This document shows, in pieces, positions 42,031-52,166 of a stretch of DNA of 64,000 bases (position 1 is the stretch's first letter; each line of letters begins with the position of its first letter). Source of the stretch: Flavobacterium sp. 9AF (GTDB lineage: Bacteria; Bacteroidota; Bacteroidia; Flavobacteriales; Flavobacteriaceae); contig NZ_LR733556.1 in assembly GCF_902506265.1 (NCBI RefSeq), forward strand, positions 1,045,106 to 1,109,105, written 5' to 3'. The notes below the pieces were generated by a model, which was given only the letters and a program-made list of their open reading frames with translations, was not told the DNA's origin and did not search any database. Made by a program: the position numbers and the translations under genes.

Positions 42031-43044
42031 ATGAAACTATATTTTAAAATTGCTTTAGTAGTCTGCCTATCATTGCTACTAACAAACTGTACTACTGATG
42101 ATATAGAACCCACATTAATTTCTTTTGAAGTGTCTAACACTAACTTAAATGAAAATGGTGGAAATATTACAATAACAGCAAAGTTAAATGCAAACACTAA
42201 CAATCAAATAAGTATTCCAATACTAATTAGCGGCTCAGCTTCTTTATCAAATGATTTTACTATATCAAAAAATGAAATTATTATAAATAAAGGTAATAGT
42301 TCTGGTGAAATAACAATTACTGGAATAGATGATATTCAAATTGAAGGAATAGAAACAATCATATTAAAGACTACAGCAAATGATTCTTACATTTTATTAA
42401 ATGAATATTCTTTAGAAATCCAACTTTTAGATGATGATTCGGATTCAGACAATGATGGTGTTCCTGATTCTTTAGATGAATGCCCAACCGTTTTCGGAGA
42501 AATAGAGAATAATGGTTGCCCTTATCTTGGATTTCTTATTAATGAAATTTTATATGACCCAGAGGCAACATTATTAGGCGATGCAAATGGTGATGGAACA
42601 AGAGATGCGAATGACGACGAATTTATTGAATTTTATAATTCCGGACCCGCTTTAGACATTAGTGGCTATAAAATTTTTGATTCTACAGGATTAACTAATA
42701 ATACACCTAGACATGTATTCCCTTCTGGAACTATTGTTCCTGCTAATGGAGTAATAGTAGTTTTTGGAGGAGGTAATCCTACAGGGACATTTGGAGGAGC
42801 AATAGTACAAACTGCTTCGGGTGGTCAAATTAATATTACTAATGCTGGAGATGTTATTACTTTACAAGATGGCTCTGGAAATACTATTACTACATTAGAT
42901 ATCGAACCGCTTTCAGATAATCCAGATGAATCTTATACAAGAAATCCAGATCTTACAGGTAATTTTACGCAACATAGTAGTATTCCCGAAAGCTTAGGAA
43001 CATTATTTTCACCTGGAACTAAAATTGATGGTTCTTTATTTTAA
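42031..43044 (+). CDS. Lipoprotein with Calx-beta-like and lamin-tail domains
   Basis: 337 residues. Lipobox LTNC (C20), a Calx-beta-like domain (about 28-130), a calcium-binding DSDNDGVPDSLDEC thrombospondin-3-type loop (about 136-152), then a lamin-tail domain (LINEILYDPEATLLGDANGD, DEFIEFYNSGPALDISGYKIF). Probably displayed on the outer membrane and working with the preceding secreted protein in capture of a polymer or in adhesion (inference). 18 bp after the first gene. Confidence 0.8.
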   Translation: MKLYFKIALVVCLSLLLTNCTTDDIEPTLISFEVSNTNLNENGGNITITAKLNANTNNQISIPILISGSASLSNDFTISKNEIIINKGNSSGEITITGIDDIQIEGIETIILKTTANDSYILLNEYSLEIQLLDDDSDSDNDGVPDSLDECPTVFGEIENNGCPYLGFLINEILYDPEATLLGDANGDGTRDANDDEFIEFYNSGPALDISGYKIFDSTGLTNNTPRHVFPSGTIVPANGVIVVFGGGNPTGTFGGAIVQTASGGQINITNAGDVITLQDGSGNTITTLDIEPLSDNPDESYTRNPDLTGNFTQHSSIPESLGTLFSPGTKIDGSLF

Positions 43045-43056
43045 ATAAAAAGAGTT

Positions 43057-44421
43057 ATGGAAAACATTATTGGTCCCATTATATCCTTGTTTTTTATAAT
43101 AGTAACAGCACGCCTACTATTAAAAAGATACAACCCACATGCGGTATTATTAATCTCAGGATTAGTAATGTTAATCATGGCTCTTTTATTAAATTACAAA
43201 TTACCTCAAATAAGTGATCCTTCAGGTTTTAGTGGATTTGATGTATTTAAATACATTAAAGAATCATTCTCAAAAACCAATGCAGATGTAGGGTTAATGA
43301 TTATGATTATAGGTGGTTTTGTAGCTTATATCGAAAAAATAGGAGCTTCTAATTGCCTTGTATATGTTGCGATGAAACCATTAAAACTATTTAAAAAACA
43401 TCCTTATCTTACCTCTACTTTAGTGATACCTATTGGTCAAATTTTATTTATTGCTATCCCTTCAGCTGCAGGACTAGCTTTACTTTTAATGGCGTCTTTA
43501 TTTCCTATTTTGATTAATTTAGGCGTAAGTAAAACTACTGCCGCATCAGTGATTACAGCAAGTACCGCACTAGGGATAGGTCCAGCATCGGTGATTACGG
43601 CTAGTGCTGCCAATATAATTCAAGTTGATGCTGTTCTCTTTTTTATTAACGATCAAATTCTGATTTCTTGTATCATGAGCGTTGTAATGATGCTATGTTA
43701 TTTTTTTGTTAATCGTTATTTTGATTCCAAAGAAGCCCAAACATCTGAAGCGTTAATAAACAAAGAACCAGAGTTGAAAGCACCCTTAATATATGCTTTG
43801 CTGCCTGTTTTTCCGATACTTTTATTAATTATTTTTTCTGAATTATTTAGTCTTTTTAAAGAACCAATTATTCTTGACACAACTACAGCAATGATTATAA
43901 GTTTAATCATCGCACTAATTTTTGAATGGGTAAGAACGGGTAATATAAAAGAAGTATTTGAATCTTTAAAAGTCTTTTGGGATGGAATGAGTACTATTTT
44001 TAAAGGAGTCGTAACTCTAATTATAGCTGCAGATATTTTTGCAAAAGGATTAATTAGCTTAGGCTTCATTAATGGACTTTTAGACATATCTCTTAACCTA
44101 GGATTGAACGCTACAGGAATTATTATTGTAATGACAATTATGATTTTTCTAGCATCTATGCTAATGGGTAGTGGAAATGCCGCTTTTTTTGCTTTTGGAC
44201 CATTAGTTCCTAAAATAGCTAATAAACTAGGAATAAGTAGTACATCTATGATTTTACCAATGCAATTCTCTGCTTCCATGGGAAGAACAGTTTCTCCTGT
44301 TGCTGGTGTTTTAATCGCAGTTTCTGAAATAGCGAAAGTACCTACACTAAATATCGTAAAACGAAATTTAATCCCTTTAATCACAGCATTATTAATCATG
44401 TTGTGTTTTGAAATCATTTAA
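43057..44421 (+). CDS. DcuC-family C4-dicarboxylate transporter
   Basis: 454 residues, about 12 membrane helices, with repeated Ala/Gly/Ser-rich re-entrant segments (ASTALGIGPASVITASAANI, about 168-187; ASMLMGSGNAAFFAFGP, about 366-382) typical of DcuC. Members exchange or export C4 acids such as aspartate, fumarate and succinate. Ten bases before the isoaspartyl dipeptidase gene, suggesting transport of aspartate, its peptides or products. Confidence 0.82.
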   Translation: MENIIGPIISLFFIIVTARLLLKRYNPHAVLLISGLVMLIMALLLNYKLPQISDPSGFSGFDVFKYIKESFSKTNADVGLMIMIIGGFVAYIEKIGASNCLVYVAMKPLKLFKKHPYLTSTLVIPIGQILFIAIPSAAGLALLLMASLFPILINLGVSKTTAASVITASTALGIGPASVITASAANIIQVDAVLFFINDQILISCIMSVVMMLCYFFVNRYFDSKEAQTSEALINKEPELKAPLIYALLPVFPILLLIIFSELFSLFKEPIILDTTTAMIISLIIALIFEWVRTGNIKEVFESLKVFWDGMSTIFKGVVTLIIAADIFAKGLISLGFINGLLDISLNLGLNATGIIIVMTIMIFLASMLMGSGNAAFFAFGPLVPKIANKLGISSTSMILPMQFSASMGRTVSPVAGVLIAVSEIAKVPTLNIVKRNLIPLITALLIMLCFEII

Positions 44422-44431
44422 CCTATGCACT

Positions 44432-45574
44432 ATGTTGAAAATAATTAAAAATGCTGAAATATATGCCCCAAACTATTTAGGGAAAAAAGACATACTTATT
44501 GCTGGTGAAAAAATTGTAGCTATTGAAGAGGAATTAAACCTATCCATCAACAGCGTAACTACTATAGATGCAGAAAACAAAATTGTGACTCCTGGCTTAA
44601 TAGACCAACATATTCATATTATTGGCGCTGGTGGAAAAGATGGTTTTGCATCCATGACACCAGAAGTCACATTAAATGAACTTATAGCTTGTGGCACAAC
44701 TACTGTAGTAGGGCTACTAGGTACAGATGGAACTGCTAGAAATATAAGAACACTATATGGTAAAACCAAAGCGTTAGAACAAGAAGGTATTTCTGCATAT
44801 ATGTTTAGCGGTTATTATGGGGTTGATAGCGTGACGATTACAGACAGCATTCAGGCTGATATGATTTGCATTGATAAAGTTTTAGGATGCAAAATTGCAA
44901 TTAGTGATATTCGTTCTTCTTATCCAACTGCAAAAGAATTATTAAGAAAATTAAGAGATGTGAGAGTAGGTGGCTCAATTGGAAATAAAAAAGGAATACT
45001 TCATGTTCATTTAGGAAATTTAGATTCTAAAATGGATATACTCTTCGAATTAGTTAAAAAATACCAATTTCCTATTGAGCACATCTCTCCTACTCATGTA
45101 GGCAGAACCAAACCTCTTTTCGATCAAGCAATCGCGTTTGCAAAACTAGGAGGCATGATAGACATTACAACTGGAGCATCAAAATATACCCATCCGCATT
45201 TATCTGTACTGTATGCTTTAGAAGAAGGGGTCAGCATAGATAATATAACATTTAGCTCTGACGGACATGCAGGACTAACGAAATTAGACAAAGAAGGAAA
45301 TAATATGGGTTTTAAAAGCGCTCCTATAGATCAAAATATTTATGAAGTAATTGAATTAATAAAAAAAGGAAACATCAAAATAGAAGAGGCTTTTAAATTA
45401 ATCACTATTAATCCAGCAAGAAATTTAGGATTAAAAAATAAAGGAAAAATAGACGTGGGCTTTGATGCAGATTTTTGTTTTTTTAACAAAGATTTTGTTT
45501 TACAAGACGTATTTGCAAGAGGAAAACAAATGATGAAGAATACAGAAATAATAGTTAAAAAAAGCTTTGAATAA
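44432..45574 (+). CDS. iadA: Isoaspartyl dipeptidase (beta-aspartyl-peptidase)
   Basis: About 380 residues of the amidohydrolase superfamily. All metal ligands of the E. coli enzyme are found at a constant offset of eight: H60 and H62 (DQHIHI), carboxylated K154 (GCKIAISD), H193 (HVHLGN), H222 (PTHVGR) and D277 (SSDGH). It splits beta-Asp-X dipeptides. Start ATG 44432 gives MLKIIKNAEI; an upstream TTG inside dcuC is rejected. The absence of a signal peptide implies that dipeptides are imported first. Confidence 0.94.
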   Translation: MLKIIKNAEIYAPNYLGKKDILIAGEKIVAIEEELNLSINSVTTIDAENKIVTPGLIDQHIHIIGAGGKDGFASMTPEVTLNELIACGTTTVVGLLGTDGTARNIRTLYGKTKALEQEGISAYMFSGYYGVDSVTITDSIQADMICIDKVLGCKIAISDIRSSYPTAKELLRKLRDVRVGGSIGNKKGILHVHLGNLDSKMDILFELVKKYQFPIEHISPTHVGRTKPLFDQAIAFAKLGGMIDITTGASKYTHPHLSVLYALEEGVSIDNITFSSDGHAGLTKLDKEGNNMGFKSAPIDQNIYEVIELIKKGNIKIEEAFKLITINPARNLGLKNKGKIDVGFDADFCFFNKDFVLQDVFARGKQMMKNTEIIVKKSFE

Positions 45575-45592
45575 TAGTATAAAATAGTATTT

Positions 45593-46897
45593 ATGAAACT
45601 TTTAAAAAGAATTACAATAATTGCTGTAATATTTTTCATACTACCATCTTATTCACAAAAAATAAAAATGGATAAATATGAGTTTGGTGAAGGATTACAG
45701 TTTAGAACCAGCGATGGTAAAGAATTTAGAATTAGCGGTTACCTTCAACCTTATCTTGAGACAAAATACTTCACAAATGGTGAAGATAAAGATCCTTACA
45801 ACAGATTTAGAATGCGTCGTTCCAGAATTAAAATAGATGGAACTTCTAGCGACAAACGATTTAGCTATAGATTACAAGTGGATTTGAATGGTGCTTCAGA
45901 ATTAGAGGATGCAACAGGAAATTATCTAATGGATGCTTTTGTTTCTTATGATATTACCAAAAAAATCAACATCGCTTTTGGTCAAAGAGCTACCTACACA
46001 GACAATAGAGAATTATTCATGACTTCAAATTCTTTGCAACTCATTGAAAGAAGTCGATTAACTTCTGCTTTTGCAACTATCAGAGAATTTGGACTTTTTG
46101 CACAAGGCGAATTAAGAACAGGTAGTTATTCGCGCATAAAACCTTATTTTGTAATTACCAATGGTGATGGTGCAAATGTACTTAACAAAGATCATGGTGG
46201 TTTAAAAATTGGAGGTAGAATAGATTATCTTCCATTTGGATTATTTACTAATATCGGTCAGTTTAAAGAACCAGATATTGTAAGAGAAAGAACACCTAAG
46301 CTTGTCATAGGTGCTAATTATAGTTTCAACAATGGAATAAGTAGTCGTAGAGGACAAGAAAGTGGTGCTATCTTATATTTAAATAACGAGAACAAAGAAT
46401 CTTTACCTGACTTTACTAAATATGGCATTGATTTTCTATTTAAATACAGAGGTTTTTCTATATTAGGTGAATATGTAAAAACAACCGCATCCATACCTTC
46501 AGATATTACACAAAGAGTAAGAACAGACGGTACTACTTCAACAAGTTTCGATGTAAATGGAGTACAAGACATTGAGGCTTATATTAAAGGCAGAATGATG
46601 CTGGGTGAAGGATACAATTTACAATTTGGGTATTTATTAAAAAATGGCTTCTCAGTTGATGGTAGATATACACATCTTAAACCAGATACAAATTCATTTT
46701 TAAGTAATGCAACATTCTATAATCGCCCTAATTATTATACCATAGGACTTAGTAAATACTTATCACGCAACTACGGAGCAAAAATACAAGCTTCATTTAC
46801 TTATGTAGATGGCTCTGAAGGAATCAATGATACGGAAGGCAATCCAATTGACAGCAATGAAATAATTGGCAGAATTATGTTAACATTCTCATTATAA
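45593..46897 (+). CDS. Phosphate-selective-porin-like outer-membrane porin (OprP type), first
   Basis: 434 residues. A signal peptide (LKRITIIAVIFFILPSYS) leads into a barrel of the OprO/P type: FRISGYLQPYLETKYF, RFRMRRSRIKIDG and many alternating strands, ending in Phe-Ser-Leu. In this operon it probably admits anionic peptides and not phosphate. 18 bp after iadA and 2 bp before the carboxypeptidase gene; a paralogous porin closes the operon. Confidence 0.85.
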   Translation: MKLLKRITIIAVIFFILPSYSQKIKMDKYEFGEGLQFRTSDGKEFRISGYLQPYLETKYFTNGEDKDPYNRFRMRRSRIKIDGTSSDKRFSYRLQVDLNGASELEDATGNYLMDAFVSYDITKKINIAFGQRATYTDNRELFMTSNSLQLIERSRLTSAFATIREFGLFAQGELRTGSYSRIKPYFVITNGDGANVLNKDHGGLKIGGRIDYLPFGLFTNIGQFKEPDIVRERTPKLVIGANYSFNNGISSRRGQESGAILYLNNENKESLPDFTKYGIDFLFKYRGFSILGEYVKTTASIPSDITQRVRTDGTTSTSFDVNGVQDIEAYIKGRMMLGEGYNLQFGYLLKNGFSVDGRYTHLKPDTNSFLSNATFYNRPNYYTIGLSKYLSRNYGAKIQASFTYVDGSEGINDTEGNPIDSNEIIGRIMLTFSL

Positions 46898-46899
46898 AT

Positions 46900-48444
46900 A
46901 TGAAAAATTTAATACCCTATTTTTTTATGTTTTTCTTGAGTTTAACTTCAATATGGGCTCAATTTAATCCTCAATCAAAAAAAATCACTGAAAAATTTTT
47001 CCCTGATACAGATAAAATTAAAGATGTGACACCCGGATTAAAAAAGAACAAAGGCTTTACAAACTATGAAGAATTAATTTCTTTCTTAACTACTTTGCAG
47101 GAAGAGCATTCAGATTGGGTAACATTAGAATACATAGGAGCGTCTCAAAAAGGATTAAAAATTCCTTTAATAAAACTTACTAATCATAAGTTAAACCAAG
47201 AAAAATTAAAAATTTGGATTCAAGGTGGATTACATGGCAATGAACCTGCAAGTTCGGAAGGCGTTCTATATATTTTATATACCTTATTAAATGATCCTGA
47301 ATATAAATATTTATTAAATAGTATTGAATTAGCGGTTGTTCCCATGGCTAACATAGATGGCTATTTAAAACAAAATAGATATGCAGCAAACGGATTAGAT
47401 TTAAACAGAGATCAAACTAAATTAATGGCTCCTGAAAGTGTAGCTATTAAACAAGCTTTTTCAAATTTTGATCCCGAGGTAGGTTTGGATTTTCATGAAT
47501 ACAATCCTTACAGACGTGATTTTACCAAGCTTCACAACTATGGAATTGCTGCTTACTATGATGCTATGATGCTTTATTCGGGAAATTTAAATGTACCAAA
47601 AAACATTCGTCAATTAACAGAAACCCTTTTTGTTGAAAGTACAAGAAAAGAATTAGAAATAAACAATTTAACTTCAAGAGATTATGTATCTACAGAAGAT
47701 TTTGAAGGAGAAATTCGCTTTAATAGAGGTTCTACAAATGCTCGATCTAGTGCTACTTCATACGCATTAACCAATACAATTTCAACTTTAGTAGAAGTAA
47801 GAGGTGTAGGACTAGACAGAACATCTTTCAAAAGAAGGATTTTCACCACCTTTTTAATTGGAATGAATTATATAAAAATTGCCCACAAAAATGCAGAGAT
47901 AATTAAACAAGAGATTGCAAAAGCTAGATATAATATGGGGGAAATTACGGTTACAAGTAGTCAAGAAGTTTACAAGGACGATATTTTAGCGATCGATTTA
48001 GAAGCTGACGATTTAATCAAATTACCTGTGACTATTAGAGATGCTTTATTATCAAAACCAAAACTTGTTAGACCTCTTCCAGAAGCCTATATAATTAATC
48101 ACAACCAGCCTGAAATAATTGAAAAAATGAAAGTTTTAGGAATTAAAATAGATACGCTCTCAGAAGAAAAACAATTTACTGTTGAATGCTATTTAATTAG
48201 TTCGATAGAAGACAATAGTGTTCCTTATGAAAAAATGAATTTACAAAAAGTAACAACTGAAATTGTAAATCGAGTAATACGATTCCCAAAAGGAACTTAC
48301 ATCATTTCTACTGATCAAAAAAATAAACCTATTCTCACAGAAGTATTGGAACCAGAAGCACCTAATAGTTTTATCAGCTTTGGGGTTTTAAGAACAAAAC
48401 TTAATGAAGAACTACCAATTTACAGATTACTTAAAAAGAATTAA
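46900..48444 (+). CDS. Secreted M14-family zinc carboxypeptidase
   Basis: 514 residues. A signal peptide (MKNLIPYFFMFFLSLTSIWA) precedes an M14 catalytic domain: zinc ligands H112 and E115 in GLHGNEPASSEG and H199 in GLDFHEYN, Arg in DLNRDQ (about 170), and the general-base Glu near 298 (TLVEVRG). A beta-rich C-terminal extension follows (about 350-514). Probably trims periplasmic or extracellular peptides to feed the dipeptidase. 2 bp after the first porin. Confidence 0.88.
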   Translation: MKNLIPYFFMFFLSLTSIWAQFNPQSKKITEKFFPDTDKIKDVTPGLKKNKGFTNYEELISFLTTLQEEHSDWVTLEYIGASQKGLKIPLIKLTNHKLNQEKLKIWIQGGLHGNEPASSEGVLYILYTLLNDPEYKYLLNSIELAVVPMANIDGYLKQNRYAANGLDLNRDQTKLMAPESVAIKQAFSNFDPEVGLDFHEYNPYRRDFTKLHNYGIAAYYDAMMLYSGNLNVPKNIRQLTETLFVESTRKELEINNLTSRDYVSTEDFEGEIRFNRGSTNARSSATSYALTNTISTLVEVRGVGLDRTSFKRRIFTTFLIGMNYIKIAHKNAEIIKQEIAKARYNMGEITVTSSQEVYKDDILAIDLEADDLIKLPVTIRDALLSKPKLVRPLPEAYIINHNQPEIIEKMKVLGIKIDTLSEEKQFTVECYLISSIEDNSVPYEKMNLQKVTTEIVNRVIRFPKGTYIISTDQKNKPILTEVLEPEAPNSFISFGVLRTKLNEELPIYRLLKKN

Positions 48445-48459
48445 AAAAAGAAATAGATT

Positions 48460-49668
48460 ATGAAAAAAATAGCCTACATAGCTTTATTGATATACGCATC
48501 AAATTTAAATGCACAAGAAAATAATACATCAGATTTTCAATTAGATGATAAAGGATTAAACTTTACTTTTAATGAAGGCGCTTATGAATTTAATATTAAT
48601 GGTTTTATTCAGCCTAGTGTATCAATTGAAAAAACTAAAAATCAAGATTCAAATAATACTTTTAATGCTCGAAGAACTTTCTTTATGATTGGAGGAAAAG
48701 CAATGCAAGAAAAAGTAAGCTTCTTATTACAAACCGATTTTAGCTTATCGCAACCTTTGCTCGATGCTTGGATCGCTTATCACCCATATGAATGGTTAAC
48801 TTTAACTGGAGGACAAAAACAATCTTTCCTTAATAATCGTGAAATGATATATAGAGAGGATAAACTACAGTTTACTGACAGAAATAGATTGAGCAAATTG
48901 TATAGTAAAACAGGACGTGAGTTTGGTCTTTTTATTGAAACAAAATTTGGAAAAAATTTTGGTATCGCTCCAAAACTCGCCATTACATCTGGTGATGGTA
49001 GAAATTCATTCGGTTCAGATAGTAGAGATTCTGATTTAGGTGGTGTAAAAATAGGTGGTCGATTAGACATTTATCCTTTAGGTTATTTTTCAAAAAACAA
49101 TGACCTATATACTGCCGATTTAGCTCATGAAGAAACAGTAAAAATTCTAATTGGTGGTGCAGTAAGTAAGAACAAAGGGGTAACAAATGCTGTAGGTGAA
49201 GGTCATGGTGATTTTATTTTTTATGATAATAATGGAAAAAATAATTTAGCTGATTATTCTCAAGCCTTTGCCGATTTGTTATTAAAATATAATGGTTTCT
49301 CTTTTTTAGCGGAATATGCAAATGCTAGTGCGAGCAATATAAATAGGACATTTATAGACCAAACTGCTACGACTATTTTAGCTCCACAACAAATTAGTGA
49401 ATATTTAATTTTAGGAGATACATATAGTTTTCAAACTGGATACGTTACTAAAAAAGGCTTAAGTTTTGATTTGCGTTATGAAAATACTGCACCCGAATTT
49501 AAAGAAAATTCAGCTTCATTATTACCCGAATCTAATAGTTATACATTAGGAATAACAAAATATTTTAAATATAATAATATTAAAATTCAAGGCGCTGTAA
49601 CCAATATCGATTATTCGCAAGGTGAGCAAACCATCATTGCTGAATTTGTATTTCAAATAGGATTTTAA
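48460..49668 (+). CDS. OprP-type outer-membrane porin, second
   Basis: 402 residues. A signal peptide (MKKIAYIALLIYASNLNA) is followed by a barrel related to the 45593 porin: YEFNINGFIQPSVSIEK, RRTFFMIGGKAMQEKVSFLLQ, FLNNREMIYREDKLQFTDRNRL and C-terminal FVFQIGF ending in Phe, the outer-membrane insertion signal. It closes the operon; two porins in one operon suggest either two substrates or a heteromeric channel. Confidence 0.85.
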   Translation: MKKIAYIALLIYASNLNAQENNTSDFQLDDKGLNFTFNEGAYEFNINGFIQPSVSIEKTKNQDSNNTFNARRTFFMIGGKAMQEKVSFLLQTDFSLSQPLLDAWIAYHPYEWLTLTGGQKQSFLNNREMIYREDKLQFTDRNRLSKLYSKTGREFGLFIETKFGKNFGIAPKLAITSGDGRNSFGSDSRDSDLGGVKIGGRLDIYPLGYFSKNNDLYTADLAHEETVKILIGGAVSKNKGVTNAVGEGHGDFIFYDNNGKNNLADYSQAFADLLLKYNGFSFLAEYANASASNINRTFIDQTATTILAPQQISEYLILGDTYSFQTGYVTKKGLSFDLRYENTAPEFKENSASLLPESNSYTLGITKYFKYNNIKIQGAVTNIDYSQGEQTIIAEFVFQIGF

Positions 49669-49746
49669 TTCCTATTTAATAAATTAGTTTGGAAGTTTTT
49701 TTTTATTTTTATAGAAAACAATTGTGTATAAACTAAAATTATTACT

Positions 49747-50076
49747 ATGGGAAAATTTGTTATCTCTAAAAGAAATAATGGGGAATTTCAATTCAATTTA
49801 AAAGCTACTAACGGACAAGTTATTCTTGCGAGTGAAGGTTATGTAACGAAAGTTAATTGTGAAAATGGTATTGAATCTGTAAAAAAGAACTCACAAATAG
49901 AGGAACGCTTTGAAAAGAAAACGGCTTCAAATGGTAAAGCTTATTTTTCATTAAAAGCTTCAAATGGACAAATTATAGGTTCTAGCGAAATGTATGAAAG
50001 TACAACAGCTAGAGACAACGGAATAGAATCTGTGAAAAAAAACGCTCCCGAAGCTACAATTGAAGATTTATCTTAA
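49747..50076 (+). CDS. YegP-family (DUF1508) tandem-repeat protein
   Basis: 109 residues with two DUF1508 units: residues 1-50 (KFVISKRNNGEFQFNLKATNGQVILASEGY) and 55-105 (KAYFSLKASNGQIIGSSEMYES), each ending NGIESVKKN. Small cytosolic family of unknown function. Own transcript; terminator 26 bp downstream. Confidence 0.9.
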   Translation: MGKFVISKRNNGEFQFNLKATNGQVILASEGYVTKVNCENGIESVKKNSQIEERFEKKTASNGKAYFSLKASNGQIIGSSEMYESTTARDNGIESVKKNAPEATIEDLS

Positions 50077-50102
50077 TTAAGTTTACCATGTCGAGATGTA
50101 TT

Positions 50103-50128
50103 AAGTCGCTCAAATGAGCGACTTTTTA
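50103..50128 (+). terminator. Terminator of the YegP-like gene
   Basis: AAGTCGCTCA/TGAGCGACTT stem with a very short loop, then TTTATTTTTT. Confidence 0.88.
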
Positions 50129-50238
50129 TTTTTTAATCTACAATAAAATTATAAACTTAAATTTTAGTTATAATTGTTGTTTTCAACTTTGCTTTATTTA
50201 TTTTCGTAAAAAAATAGACGTTATCACTTTTCGATGGA

Positions 50239-52071
50239 ATGTACATGATAAAAAAAAACATCCTCATTTTACTATTTATCCTATTCTTTATACCTAGTTT
50301 TTCTCAAAAAAACAGTAGAGAGAACGATTCGGTAAAAATCTATCACGATATACATGAATATGCTAAAAAAGGAAAATTTTCAAAATTTGTGTATCGCTTA
50401 TTCTTTAGATCTTCACAACTCAATCATTCTAACAATACATCGTCAACAGAAGCATTTAAAAACGATTTGATAACTTATGATGGGCGTATCATTCGAGAAA
50501 TACACATAAAAACTTTGGATCCATTTGGTTTTTCTATTGACGACACCACAAAAGTTCCCAATAATAAACTGGAAAAAATAGGAAATTCAATACATGCTAA
50601 AACAAAACAGTTTACAATTAAAAATTTATTATTGTTTAAAAAAAATGATCCTTTCGATAATTTAGTTATTAAAGAATCGGAACGTTTAATAAGGAGCCAA
50701 AGATATGTTAGACGAGTAACTATTCATCCTAAAGAGATACTAACTTCTCAAGATTCAATAGATATCGATGTAATTGTTTTAGATTCTTGGAGTATTTTGC
50801 CTAATGGAAGTTTATCTTCTGATCAAGGAAAATTCACTTTAAAAGAAAGAAACTTACTGGGCACTGGGCATCAAATTAATGGTACCTATAAAGAACGATT
50901 TACCGATAAAAACAATGCAAAATCTTTATCATATACTATAAACAACATAAAAAACAGTTATTTAAGTTTTAATGCTATTTATGATAATGATTATGACAAT
51001 AACAGCCAACGTGCTTTTTCATTAAATAGAAACTTTTTTTCAGCGCTTACTAAATGGGCTGGAGGAATATATTTTCAAAATAAATCGCAAAATGAGTTCT
51101 TCACAATTAGTATAGATAGTAGCGTAATTAACCCAATAAAATCGGAAACCCAAGAATTTTGGATGGGTCGGTCATTTAAAATATCCAATAAAGAGGATTA
51201 CGATAGTCGTACAAAAAGAATAATAACTTCTTTAACTTATAACAAGAAAAATTTTCTTGAAAGACCCTCAATAACATTAGATCCGAGTTCCTACTTTTCA
51301 AATGAAACAAATGTAATAATGCAATTAGGATATGTTTCCCAAAAATACTTTAAAGACAGTTATATATTTAATTATGATATTATTGAAGATGTACCCTATG
51401 GAGAAATTTTTGGTTTGAATATTGGATATCAAAATAAAAATGGAACTTCAAGACTTTATTTAGGTAGTACAATGGCTTATGGTAAAAAATTTGATTTTGG
51501 ATATTTTAGTAGCCGAATAGAATGGGGAAGCTTTTTTCACCAAGGTAACCCTTATCAAAATACCTTAAAATTTGAATCTCATTATTTTAGTCCACTTTTT
51601 CGATTAAAAAGATGGAAAATAAGGCAATTTATAAAACCATCATTTGTATGGGGAAATCATAGAGATACATCACAAAAAGACGTTATAAATTTAGAAGGAC
51701 AAAATGGCATCCAAGGTTTTACCGATTTACTTACAGGCACAAAAAAGTGGGCACTATCCTTGCAAACACAAATGTACTCACCAAATAGTTGGAAAGGATT
51801 CCGTTTCAGCCCTTATGTTACTATATCTATGGGTTCAATTTCCGAAAAAAATAAAAATTTACTGCACGAAAAAGTATATCCAAAAGTAGGGATAGGAGTG
51901 CTCATTAATAATGATTATTTAGTATTTAATAGTTTTCAAGTTTCATTTTCTTATTATTCAAATATTCCTTTTGAAGGTAATAATATTATAAAAACTAATT
52001 CATTTGAAAATGATGACTTAACTTTACCTCTATTTAGTCTATCCAAACCTTATCATATTACATATCAATAA
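50239..52071 (+). CDS. Omp85/ShlB-like outer-membrane protein with POTRA-type domain
   Basis: 610 residues. A signal peptide (ILILLFILFFIPSFS) is followed by a region (about 75-175) reading IIREIHIKTLDPFGFS, NLLLFKKNDPF and ESERLIRSQRYVR, the pattern of a POTRA domain before an Omp85-type barrel. The remaining 420 residues alternate as a barrel with RLKRWKIRQFIKPSFVWG. It may insert or secrete other proteins. ATG 50245 is an alternative start. No operon partner. Confidence 0.72.
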   Translation: MYMIKKNILILLFILFFIPSFSQKNSRENDSVKIYHDIHEYAKKGKFSKFVYRLFFRSSQLNHSNNTSSTEAFKNDLITYDGRIIREIHIKTLDPFGFSIDDTTKVPNNKLEKIGNSIHAKTKQFTIKNLLLFKKNDPFDNLVIKESERLIRSQRYVRRVTIHPKEILTSQDSIDIDVIVLDSWSILPNGSLSSDQGKFTLKERNLLGTGHQINGTYKERFTDKNNAKSLSYTINNIKNSYLSFNAIYDNDYDNNSQRAFSLNRNFFSALTKWAGGIYFQNKSQNEFFTISIDSSVINPIKSETQEFWMGRSFKISNKEDYDSRTKRIITSLTYNKKNFLERPSITLDPSSYFSNETNVIMQLGYVSQKYFKDSYIFNYDIIEDVPYGEIFGLNIGYQNKNGTSRLYLGSTMAYGKKFDFGYFSSRIEWGSFFHQGNPYQNTLKFESHYFSPLFRLKRWKIRQFIKPSFVWGNHRDTSQKDVINLEGQNGIQGFTDLLTGTKKWALSLQTQMYSPNSWKGFRFSPYVTISMGSISEKNKNLLHEKVYPKVGIGVLINNDYLVFNSFQVSFSYYSNIPFEGNNIIKTNSFENDDLTLPLFSLSKPYHITYQ

Positions 52072-52166
52072 AATAATATTGTGAATTCATAAATTAGACA
52101 TATTTTATCTTACTTTTGCAAAAATTTTAAAAAACCACTTTTAAATAAGTATTTTATCTCTTTTAT

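Noticed and set aside
43716..44417. Open frame of 233 codons on the minus strand inside dcuC
   Set aside because: Exactly antisense to the well-supported transporter, composition typical of an antisense shadow, no start signals.
45340..45639. Minus-strand open frame at the iadA-porin junction
   Set aside because: Lies across two well-supported plus-strand genes and has no homology signal or promoter.
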